Shown here: in pieces, positions 12,201-24,200 of the stretch
How positions within the stretch are numbered: position 1 is the stretch's first letter
Layout: each line of letters opens with the position of its first letter
Assembly: GCA_012845835.1 (NCBI GenBank)
Contig: JABAKD010000028.1
Coordinates: 5,552,296 to 5,616,295 of the forward strand
From: Undaria pinnatifida
Taxonomy: Eukaryota; Sar; Phaeophyceae; Laminariales; Alariaceae
Reading direction: 5' to 3'
Length of the DNA stretch: 64,000 nt
Program-made: the position numbers and the translations under genes
The notes under the pieces: model-generated
Seen by the model: the letters and a program-made list of their open reading frames with translations, nothing else
The model's database searches: none
Told to the model about the DNA's origin: nothing

Positions 12201-15200
12201 CAATGTAGACAAAGCGAGTCTTGGGTGAGGATTTTTGGGGGAAAATGATGTCCACCTGTATCGTAACGTATATATATATATACCCGAACACTTCGTATGG
12301 TACACACGTGAAAAAAACACCCGAACAAACGCATAGAAAGGAAGCTCCCACGAAAGAATGAAAACATAAAAAAAAAGTGTTACTCGTCGTCTGCCGTCCA
12401 ACATGCATGCGCGGGGCGGCGCTTCGACAGCACACGGTCCAACCAGAAATACACAACATAGAAAAATAACCCGAACAAACACAAAAAAAGGAAGTTTCCA
12501 CGAAAGAATGAACACATAAAAAAAAGAGTTACTCGTCGTATGCCGTCCAACATGCATGCGCGGGGCGGCGCTTCGACAGCACACGGTCCAACCAGAAATA
12601 CACAACATAGAAAAAGAACAGAAAAAAAAACGGGGGACGATGTCGTAACATGCGCGTCCCTAGTAGTGCGTGCTGTTTCGGCGAGGCCGATTCTGCATTC
12701 GTCACTAATGTTCGCCAGTGTTTTTTCCTCTGAATATCAAAAGGGGTTGTATGAAACACTGCCGTGTGCAATGCGCTTTTACTGTTATTGCAGTACTCTT
12801 CTCCGTGTATATATATATATATATATATTTTTTTACGCACAATTGGGAAGTATAGCATAGATAACGGAGATTTTCTTGTGTACTTTCTAATATCGTCGAG
12901 CATATATAGTGTTGCGAGCACATGGGATAGTATAGCGTAGAAAACAGAGATGTCAAAAATAGAAGTTTTTAGTGTCGTCGAGCCTATATAATTTTACAAG
13001 GGTGTGTTCGGTGCGGTACCGGTATTCTCGGTACCGGTATTGATGTCATATCGAACTCACCGAGGTGTCTGGTACCGGTATTGGCGTCGTACCGAACTTA
13101 CCGAAGTGTCCGGTACCGGTATTGGAGGTGTACCGAACTTACCGAAGTGTCCGGCACCGGTACGAAAGAATGTTACCGGCATTGATGCCATACCGAATTT
13201 ATCGAAGTTTTCGGTACCGGTATTGATATTGTACCGAACTTACCGAAGTTTCCGGTACCGGTATTGACGTCGTACCGAACTTACCGAAGTTTTCGGCACC
13301 GGTATTGATGTCGTACCGAACTTTTACCGAAGCGTCCGGTACCGTAACGAAAGTCTGTATCGGTACCGGTACCAGTACCGGCACACACTTGAATACATAT
13401 ACCGCAGTACCGGCGGTATATACCGCCGGCAAGGTACCGACGCACGCTTGCCCTTGGGCACAAAGGCTGGACATAAACTGGCGGTACATGTACAGACCAA
13501 ATCCGGTATTGGCCGGGGGTACCCGCTGAGGTATTTAATTTAAGTGAGATATAATTTGTTTTTATATTTTCAATATTTTTCTCTCATTTGATCTTGGTCT
13601 TGATATGCTGTTCAAAAGGTAAGGTACCCTTTGGATTATCAGCAGGGCGCCGTCTTCTCGTCGATCGTTTCGACGTACACGCCAATCGAGTACGTAAATG
13701 AGGCTTTTACGCGTCCCTTACCTTCGAAAACCGGCCGGCACCGGGAAACCATCGACGGCTTTGATCGTCTCCGCCGGCAACTCGTACGCGTCTCCCGTGA
13801 GCGAGTTGTACACTGTCTGGAGCCTAAGCTCCAAAGGATGACGTCACAATGTGGTGAAATCGGGTTGATATCGTGCCAAACGTACCGAAGTGTCCGGTAC
13901 CGGGTTGATGTTGTGCCGATCTCACCGAGGTGTCCGGTACCGGTATTGATGTCGTACCGAACTCACCGAAGTTTCCGGTACCGGTATTGATAGCGTACCG
14001 AACTTACCGAAATGTCCGGTACCGGTATTGACGTCGTACCGAACTTGCCGAAGCGTCCGGTTTCGGTACGAAAGTCTGTACCGGCACCGCCGGTACCGTT
14101 ATTGATGTCGTACCGAACTTACCGAAGTGGTATTGATGTCGTACCGAACTTACCGAAGTTTCCGGTACCGGTATTGACGCCGTACCGAACTTACCGAAGT
14201 GGTAATACCGGCGGTACATACCGCCGGTGCGCCTCAGCATGTACCGCACCGAACACACCTTTGTAATTTCACGAACATACCAGGTATGGCATGGTGTAGC
14301 GTAGAAAACGGAGATTTCTTTTAAAATAGTACTTCTTAATATCGTCGAGCTTTTGTTGCGGTACTTGTTTTTTTCGCCGGAATCTCACCCCGACAAAGCG
14401 CTCTTTTGGTCAGTAGAGTCGTAGGGTAGGGTAGGCGCTAGTTTAGAGTTCAGGTCAGGATTTAGGCTAGGGTTTGGCCGTGTTTAAATATGCCTCCTCT
14501 CATATTATTGGGATCACACGGCAGCCACACGACATTCCCCGCAGCCCATACTAATAAGCTATCACCTTTATAGTGTTTTTTACAAATTGGGCTCTCTTGT
14601 TGCCTACGAGTATGCTTGCTGGCACTTTCGTTCCCTATCCCTCAGGGAGCACTTGATGTTTTTCATGTCAAAGTGGCTAAACGGTCGGCCGTCTCTGGGC
14701 GGATTTCCTTTCGAACTTCTGCGGCATGCTCAAGCGAATGGGGACCGGGGAGACGCGCTTCGAGCGTGCGCGCACGTCGCGGTTCCGCTCGCGGTGGTTC
14801 AGGTATATTAAATGCGTCTTGTCTCCAGATTGTTTTTTTTGTTTTTCTTTGCTTTTGTTTTCCTTATGGGCTGCCGAAAGGGTTAATCAATGCCAACCTC
14901 CGTCCACCCACGAAGCGACCGACGCTGTCGAAGATTCAGCTGAAACGTGTGCTCTGCGTATGACCCATGGTCAACATCTCCCGTAGGCCTACGCCGTTGC
15001 TGCCGCATGTATGTGCTGTATGATGTGTATAAACACGAGCGGTTTCGACCAAATTCTTGACCTAACAGCTAGGGCGTGTGTGGTTTAAACTATGGATGTT
15101 GCAGTTGTCCCCTAAGGAGCGTCTGAGAGAGGTGCAGACCATGGCGGGAGAGATGGGATTGGGCGCCACGGACAACGGTGTCGCCCGCCTCGTCAGACTG

Positions 15201-18200
15201 CACGTCGCCGACATCAAGGTGAGGTGGTCCGTTCGAACGGCCAGACAGGTAGACGTATCATAGATCATAGCTGTATGATCCTAGCTACCTCTTTTTTTCT
15301 TTCTTTTTCCTTTTTGCTCATCCCATCTGTTATCTTCGAACTTTATCTTTCTCTTTCTCCTTCCCCAGACGAAACTCAGATCCAGGGTCACTAACGAGGC
15401 TCTTCTCCCCCCCCCCCCCCCCCATCCCCACTGCGGTACGTGCCTTCGATTGTAACACGAGAATACACGAGCCCTTTCTTCCGTCATGGACCCGAATCGA
15501 ATTGTCTCTTCTTGGTGGGAAAATTCTCTTGCTGCGTTTTCTCTGTACTTTTTTTTTTCCGATCATGCATATCGTGACAGTGGTGCACCTGAGGCTTTTG
15601 AAGCGTCTCACGTGAGGAGGAGCTCTCTAAAGCGTACCCAACGACCGACCTCGAGATTGTGTACGTAATTTAATGAGCAGTCCCACGGCCTACGGTAAAG
15701 GTACACCTCTTTTTTTTTCTTGTTTTTTTGGCGCTCCTTCACTTAAGAACCGCCGTATCTCACCTCCAATTTTTTTTTTGGGACTAAAGCTGAACGTGAA
15801 ATCCGACGTCCAAAACCCATGGCCCAAGCCTAAAAACAATAGTGTTGCTGTAAATCAAGAATGCCATTCCGACGATTTTTGGTCAAGGAGCCGCGTCATC
15901 CAGAAAATACCCCTCCCTCCCCCGCCGCAAATGCTACGTCTATCGTAGCACGCGTCTATCGGAGATGAATATGAGGTGCAACTTGATGGGCAGACCCTGG
16001 GTGCGGTCGCGGTGTCATTTGTCGGGCCTGTTTTCGAAGAGGCTCCGGGTCACTGGTGCGAGCGACCCACCCCCTAACCCCCCTTTCCTTTTGCGGTCCC
16101 TTTAAAGCTCAAAAATCCCTTATACTAACTTCAAGTAAGTTTGCCCGTGTTTCCCAGTTGTAAAGACGTTATCCTTTCGTGATTTTTTTTTTTTGCCATG
16201 TGAAACCTCCGTGGAATGGTTAGCCACGCTGGACCAAAAAATAACCGCCGAAAGTTTTTTTTCGTTGAGGTACAGAGTCACTCGGGCGAGTACGTCATAC
16301 CAAGTAGTGAATAAAGGGTTACCCCTTCCCTACCGTCAGCCGTGGTCAGCATCAGTCGTCAGTCCCACCGCCTATGCATAGGAACAACACGAAAGTTGTG
16401 GAGCTGAGTTAACGTGAGAACGGCAACAACAAGTGTAAGCCACTTTTGGTATTCGAACGGTATTGGAGTATTAGTATGTGCCTTGTGGAGCTCCGCCCCG
16501 TCAGTGTTTAAAACATGGTCAAAGCATGCCTACCTTCTTCGCCTATGGCAGCACGCGTCACGCTGACAGCCCATCAAAGACGAGGGACGAGCCCAAGGTT
16601 TTGCGATCCCTTCTTAAATAAACTACCTGGTAGAATTTATCTGCGTGACGCTCGATCTCCCGAGACGATTTGTGCTCTTATTGACCCGATCAATAGCCCA
16701 GTCTCCCATTTTACGAGGAACCTTGAGTAATCAGAATCCACGTCAAGCGCACGAAAAACTGTACACTTCTCTCTGTTTTTTTCTAGCTATACTTCGTTCT
16801 GGCTTCTATTGTTTGTCCCCTCTGTGTTGTTTGTATCACGGATCATATGGATACATACTAACAGTGTTCCACCGGCATTTGGTACAGTATGTTACTTGAG
16901 GAGCCGCGTCAGTCTTAAGAGAAGGCCGAAAATGCTTAACTATCCCTATCGTGATGCATGTCCAACACGCTAGCGATTTTCGCGCCCTTGTTTGTGCGCG
17001 GCGCTGCTGCAGGCGGTGTACCTTCCCCTGCTGTACACGGAGAGCGAGGATGGTGTTGATGAGGACAGACAAGTGGCCAACGAGGCGGATGGTTTTTTGC
17101 AGAGGTGATGACTTTTTTTTTGTTTTGTTTTGTTTGGATTGGTTTGGTTTGGTTTGGTTTGGTTTGGTTTGGTTTGGTTTGGTTTGGTTTGGTTTGGTTT
17201 GGTTTGGTTTGGTTTGGCTTTGGTTCAACTTTGGTTTGGCTTTGGTTTGGTTTGGTTTGGTTTGGTTTAACTTTGGTTTGGCTTGGTTTGATGTGGTTTG
17301 GTTTGGGCTGGATTGGTTTTATTTGGTTTGGTTTGGTCTGGTTTGGTTTGGTTTGGTTTAGTTTGGTTTGGTTTGGTTTGGTTTGGTTTGGTTTGGTTTG
17401 GTTTGGTTTGGTTTGGTTTGGTTTGGTTTGGTTTGGTTTGGTTTGGTTTGGCTTGGTTTGGTTTACGTATGTTTGGTTTCGTTAGGCCTTGCTGGTTTAG
17501 ATTTGTGTTGTTGGTTGTAGTTTGGTTTGCCTCGTGGTTGGTACGCGCTATCTATCTATGGTGCAGTTTTTCGCTACTTTATTTTCGGGTGGCATTTTTT
17601 TTATTGTGTGTTGTTGCTTTCGGGTGCCTCGTCTGTTTTGCTGGCGCATGGGCTGTCTTCTGCGCTTGCGCAACAGGGGGAATCGCGATGCGTTCTTATT
17701 CGTATTTTCTACGCTTGTCTCAGCATTGTACGTTTTTGCGTGTTGTGTTGCCTCTTGCGTCTCGGCTTTTTGCGGGACCGGTACGGTTTTTGTCCACATC
17801 TTGTTTGCTCTTTGCTTGGTTTTGAAGTGGTACATGCGAGAGAGAACATTTGTCACCAACACGAAATAACCTGAACGATCAGCCTCATTGCCACAAACAT
17901 ATGGCTGCCGCAGCGAGCGACACACACGGCAAGCAGCTGCAGCGGTCTTGTACTGCACGGCTGCTGCGACGAAGCTAGGTCAAGTGGCAGACACTGCCGC
18001 GACAAGGTGGGGCGAAGAACCGCTTATTCAACCGCGTGTGTGGTACAGCACAGCAGTAGTACACCAAGCCAAGCCCCCCTCACCGATGGCCGTCACGCTT
18101 GGCCGCGTGCGCTGTTCGCCCTCCTCGCACCTCCTCACACTTGCTCTGTTCTCATCCTAACTTTGGCACGCCCGCGCGAAGGGTCATCGACGGGGGTAAG

Positions 18201-21200
18201 GCGGGCAAGACGGCGGACAATCTACAGACCCTCGTGCTCCGGCTGCTGGACATGGGCGCCATGGATCCGTTCGGAGCGTTCGGCCGGGTTACGCTCAAGC
18301 CAATCGCGGAAACGCTCGATCAGGTGGGTTTGATTCGATGGTTGGTGCTGATTCGTTTGTTCCGTCGGTGTGTTTTCGATGATCTTGCCGTCGGCAGTGT
18401 CATGGGTTGGTCCATTGGTCCTTGCGTCGGTCGTTTGGCTGGTCGCTCTGTTCGTCGGTCCGTTGGTCGTTCCCCTGGTCGGTCCGCTCGTAATTCTGCC
18501 GTTCGTTGTGTTGGTCGGTCTGTTGGTCCTTCCCTTGGTGGGTTCGATTGCCTGTTGGTAGGCTCGTTGGTCGTTCCGTTTGTCTCTCTGTTTGCCGTTC
18601 CGTTGGTCGTTCCGTGGGTCGGTCCATTGTTCTCGTCTTGCCCACTGGTTGGTCCATTCAACGGTGGCGCGGGCACGGCGAAAATCGCCGTCGAGATCGG
18701 CGGGAATACTTTTTTTTGTACTTGGACGAAGACTTTTTACCGGCAGACCCTAATCTATTCACCATTACTTATAGCTCATTTGCGCACAACCTCGCTATCG
18801 TATTTGTTCGGTGATAACCCCTGCACCTCTGCCAGCCGCCTCCTCTACTACCCTACTACCCACGCTGCCGCTTTGAATCCCAGCCCGCGCCTACCCCCCC
18901 CCCCCCCTCCCCCCAACCCCCAGCTCCGCCCCAACCTTCACCCCTCTTCCACCCTGGGCTTGTGTGTCCTCTTCTCCTTACCGCCCCCTTCACGCCTGCG
19001 ATTCCGTCCGCGTTGACAGGTCGCTAGGCAACTGGAAGGCGGTTCTGCGAGCCAGGGGAGCACCTCGGGGGTTGATGGTGCGGGGGATCTCTTGAGGCGG
19101 GTGAACTTCGTCGAGGTGGGTGCCGGCGTCGTGTCGTCTAGTTTTTGTTCACGTCTGCTATTAGCTCTTTTGATAGTTGAGAGGGAAGCGGTGTCGAAAT
19201 ATGGTGGCGATGACGGACGGTGTCGGCCATACCAAGCTATCATACTAGGACTGCTGCTGAGGCATGATATCGTAGATGGTGTGCTCGAAGTTCAACGCAT
19301 GGAGTTCTATGCCAAGCGCACTTCATGATATGATACTACTTACACGACGCGCTCATATCATAAAGGACCGCACTTTTTTGGTGGTTTTGTCGCTGTGTCT
19401 GAGTCCCGCAGGGGTCAACACATTGGAGACGGGGGGTCTTTTTGGTCGTGTTAAGGCTTCTTTTGCAGCGATTCGCGCTGTTTGTACGGGAAAGGCTTGG
19501 TGTGTGCAAGATTGCAACACCAGCAGCTATCCCCGCCCCCCCCCTTCCGGTACCCTCGATAAAGTGTTTTAGGTTGGTGGATCTTACCGCCCTTCGGGCG
19601 GCTGCTAGTTTCTGATTTACACGGTGCCCAAAAGGGGCGACCTAGGTCGTTGACGTTGGATTATATGTCCGCCGACGCTGACCGAAAAAACAAGTGACAC
19701 ACGTTGATGACAGGCGCATACAGCTTGACAGACGCGCACAAGCTGGCAACATTTACCAACATCCTGCTGTGCTAGATCCTAGCGACCGTTATTACATTTT
19801 AATATGAACACCTTTTGCGGCGACCCACCGTCCGCAATCGCGCAGGTTTTGCTCCACGTTCGCAGGCATATTGCACGCGCGAGGGAACCGGAGGCACAGC
19901 GACGAGTGTTCGGCATGCTGGAGTTTGTGGTGACGAAGGCGCGCGTAGAGGAGGTGGGGAGTTGTTCCGCACTACGTACTGTATTGCCATTTTTCAAGGC
20001 CTGTGGTTGGTGGAGTCATGTTTTCGCCGCTATGCCCAGCCCTAGGACCTTGATTAAAATCCGGCCATGCGACCCTCTTCCGCTGTTCATGGGTTACGGT
20101 ATGATACCAAATATGTGACATTCGAGTCGATATTGTGAGCGGCATTCGCGGGGCAGAACATTTGGACGTTTAACGTCCCCCGGCCTGTGCAGTGAACTCT
20201 ATTGGGGAAGGGAGCGGTGAGCACGAGTTAGGAATGTGCAGCAGCGAAGCGCGCCGCTGCCATGCCGCGCGGGTGCTGTCGTTTTTTGCGCCCCCACGCT
20301 TTTATGTAACGTATGGAAGAAACGTGATGAACGCCCAAATGTTGGAGGTGTCTCTATTGAAAATAGGAACTGTGCTCCAGCTGTAAAGAGATGCGTGGCC
20401 AATGGTCACATGGCTAAGGCAAGCAACAAACGAGGATGCCCGCCCCCCCCCACCCCCGCCGCCCCCCAATGAGCTGGTGTCGCATGTGCTCGCGGCGGTA
20501 TGCGTGCGCCGCGTTTGCCTGCGTGCTAATACTATGCAATACCTTTACTCGTGCGGCGTTTGGTGTGGGGATATGTGGGAGCAAGAAAAAAAATACAGTT
20601 CGAAAAGTGTTTTCATGTGCATGGTCGCTTAGAAAAACCACACACGCGAAGGTTTGTTGCTGCCGCCCGTCGTATCGCTGGCCCTTGTCTCCCCCCACGA
20701 AGCCGTTGGGTGCTGCCGCATCTTTGATTTCTTCAAACGTTGGTTTACCTTTTTCTAGCGCGTGATGTGTTAGGGCGACGATCGAGCATACGATTTATAC
20801 TTTTGAGGGAATGCGAGCGTCTGATTTTCACTACGAAAAAGATACGAGTTCCTTTAGAGATTTGCTGAAGTAAGACGAGACGTTCACAAGTTAACGGCAG
20901 TTGGAAGTATCCTGCTGTGCGAGTTCCTATCGACAGCTATGCTATCCTTTGCCGCTCTCGTCTTGCCAACCGATGGTCGAAATTACGAAACGAAGCTCGG
21001 CCGTCCTTTCCGTCTGTAACCGCTGCCCCCTAGGCTTACACCCGTTCTGCTCTTCCTCCCCTAATTTTCGTGTTTTTTTCCCTGGATAATTGAGTACCAC
21101 CTCGTCCGGAACATAACCAACATTATTTTTGTTTTTTAGCGTCCAAAGGTTGGTTACGTTTCCGGATGGAGTGGTATACAATTAGTGTGCAATCCCCCCC

Positions 21201-24200
21201 CCCCCTAATTGTGCAATTTCTGCTCGGAAAAATCCCAACTATACTACTTTTACGCTCTTCACAACGCCCAATGATAGCACAAGGGCTGCCAGCAGAATAG
21301 ATACGAGTGTACGATCCCCGTAAGCAATGTCCACACCTTAGCCTAATTCCCGCCGTACGCGTTCGCGCTGTTGCCACCCCCCCGCCCGTGTGGATCCGGA
21401 TAAGTAGGACTCTAGCTGCTTGTCGTCGACGGTCAGCGTCCTTTTCTGGCTTTTGGAGATTCGAGCATCGGCGCTTACATCCACAGCCGCCGCCGCCGCT
21501 GTCGGGGCTGCCGCTGCCGCCACCCTCGCGTCCGCGGGCGACGCCAATGTGGGGAGTGGTAGTGGTGGTAGCGCCGATGGTGGTGGTGATCCCATGGACG
21601 GCGGTGCGGCGGCGGTAGTCGCGCTTATGGATGGGGTGTTCGGTAGGTGCATGTCGACGGTGAAAGGGCGGCAGCTGCTGGGCAAGCATTTCGGAGCTGT
21701 TGTGGAGCAACTGGTACGTAATTGGGTGGGTGGGTGGATGGGTTTGTGAGTGGGTCGGTGGGTACGTGGTCGGTGGGTTTGGTGGGTGGGGCGTTTCGTC
21801 TTGATGCAGTAGTTGGCGGTCGGCGCGACGAACAGTTTTTTGTCGTTGTTAGCTCTTTGTTCCCGTCAACAGCAGGGGACGTCGGGCACGCCTTGGTTCT
21901 GCGAGCAATTCACCTAGCGCGTTTTATGCTGGCGGTGCTCGTCTCAGGCATAAGTCAGGGAATGATAATGCATCCGGTCGCCGCGGTGGCGTATCTGGTT
22001 ATCCTCGAGCCTGGTATAGGTCAGTTTCGTGAGTTCGAATCCCCCCGAGTGCATACTCGTATAAATTCGTGGGGACTTTTTCCTGCGCACAAATTGACTT
22101 GCGGAAAGCGCGAGAGCGTGAGTTAGCAACACTCAATGAAAAATCGACGAGCAGTGGGATTGCTGAACCGTATGCGCGATAAAAATTGAAGGCGAGAACC
22201 GGGGGAGAGAAGAGATGACACCTGTGACCACGGCTTGTCCAGAAGCTGGAAAGTAGATGTGTGTGAAAAAAAAATATTAAAAAATGTACGCTTACCTTTC
22301 TTTCCGTTGCATCGCTTTGTGTTTACCGTCGTTGTTTCCTCTGTTTTTCCACCTGATTGGTTGCGTGAGCGACGGTTGAGTGTGGTTTTTCCGCATGGAA
22401 TGCGATACCACCCTTTTTGGTGGCATGATAGCAATTGTTGACCGTGTTTTTTCGGTCGCACGCCGTCCGTTCGGATGCCATTCATTGAACCGACTTGCTC
22501 GTTTTCGGATGCCATTCATTGAACCGACTTGCTCGTTTTTGCTCGTTTACGAGGAAATGTTTGCGCGAGTTGTGTGTTAATCGCATTGGATCTTGATGCG
22601 GCGCCGTGCGGTAGCCCGCTTATTGACCTCCACTCACTGTTGCCTATCTTCCTTTTCTTGGTCTCTGTCCTATATTGATAACGTCGTCCCTAAAGAGCCC
22701 CCCATCGCGTCTGGTCTGTCGCGCGCACAAGCCACAATGCACTTGTGGAACAGTGTGAACTTTCGGCGTGTGCCTTGGCTGAAACGGCGCGTAATCTTGT
22801 CAGCTTCGATGCAGGGGAAACATTTTCCCATCAAGTTGCTGAAACATTGTTTTGTCTCGCACGCTTGACTTGACGCGCCCAGGTGGGCGTGCACTTGGAC
22901 CTGCATGCGGCTCAGACATCGCACGCGGCGCGGCGCCCATCTTCAAGGAGCCGCGTGGAGCGGTCTTCGGCGCGTGAGTTGTTAACGCTATTGGTGACAA
23001 CGCGATATAATAGTTTGTAGTGGTTGCTTTTCTGGGGTCATTACCCGGTCTGCGGGTCCGGTCAAGATGGTTTCAAAACCTCGTGGATCGGGCCAGAAGG
23101 TGATCGAAATCTCCCGGTTCGGGCTCGGGTCGGCCCTGGATCGGATCAGGTCGGGTCGGGTCGGGTCGGGTTACCCTGATCCGATCCGACCCGCGGGTTA
23201 CCCTGACCCGATCCGACCCGCGAAAAACAAACAAACAGAAAATGATGCGACTCGTGAACAACCCTGGTTTTTGTCACCGCTTTCGGAAGAGCGTACAGCC
23301 GTAATAGTAGGTAGCGTAATGCCGAGCGTGTGTCTCACAGCTCGTGACACATGCTAGACACAACACATGCTAACGGTAAAACCGTACACCTTTTTTTTGT
23401 TTTGTTTCGGGGCTTGTTCCTCGCTTGAAAAGCTTGCTTCGCTTAACCTCCACCTCACCCTAAAATGTGATTTTTGGGTGGAAAGCTGCAACCCAGCCAA
23501 AAAACGTGGGCTCTAGGCTATAACAGTAAAATTCGTCTTGCCAAACAAGATTTTTTTTTTGGGGGGCGATTTGGGGTTAAGGAATCCCGTCACTCCAAAA
23601 GTGTTTTCGCCAGAAAGTGGTATGCCACAATACCTCCGTCGTAGCGCGCGCCTCGCTACGTTAATTGTTGGGACACACCCTCTGCTTTAGCAGCCGGGGC
23701 TGCTTCGTGTAACGGATGCCGTAAAAATCGTCAGGTTTGTTTGGCATTTTCCTCTTTTTTGAAAATCCTAAAGGGATCAGCGGGGTGGGTGGATGGGGGT
23801 GCCCGCAGTTTGTGCATGGCCGTAGTCGTATGACCATAGACCCCGGGTTACGTCGGTGCATGATTGAAGCCTACCGCGGTGGTGTTGGTTAACTTGTGGT
23901 GTGAGCCATGTGACCACAGCGGTAGTTAGATCATCGCGTGTCGTTTGTGGTTTTCAACCGTGGGAGGAGTTTGATCTGAACGCTCCCGCTTCGTTGTAAA
24001 CGCATGGAAAAGGCGGCATGTCTGCAGGCCTTGATGTGAACACGAAAAATCTCGTTGTATGCTCTGCAGTATTGTGTTACGGTTGTACGCTAGGTAGGGG
24101 CGGAGATCGACTACGCCAATAGATGCGAGGGAAAAAATATTTTCGCCAGGTGCGAGTATCGCCTTCAAGCCGTGAACGTTATACACGTCTTCATGTTTTT

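Noticed and set aside
12192-12608. 138-residue antisense frame
   Set aside because: It runs across the two-unit 150-bp tandem and repeats itself. No motif.
13001-14259. CRISPR array
   Set aside because: Repeats are contiguous degenerate satellite without unique spacers, in a spliced eukaryotic gene.
13004-14266. Several Tyr/Arg/Val-rich frames on both strands
   Set aside because: Translations of the CCGGTACCGG satellite. The unique core frame near 13,631-13,870 shows no transposase motif I can name.
16951-17825. Trp-Phe-Gly-Leu-rich frames
   Set aside because: Only the first 92 nt (exon 10, in another frame) is coding. The rest is the GGTTT array.
18099-19016. 305-residue frame as a separate gene
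   Set aside because: It starts in ATM exon 11 and continues through an intron minisatellite. The exon ends at 18323.
22034-22060. A genuine tRNA gene at the box B-like GTTCGAATCC
   Set aside because: The surrounding stems do not pair as a tRNA should, and the same sequence recurs with a shared non-tRNA body, so it fits a SINE head.
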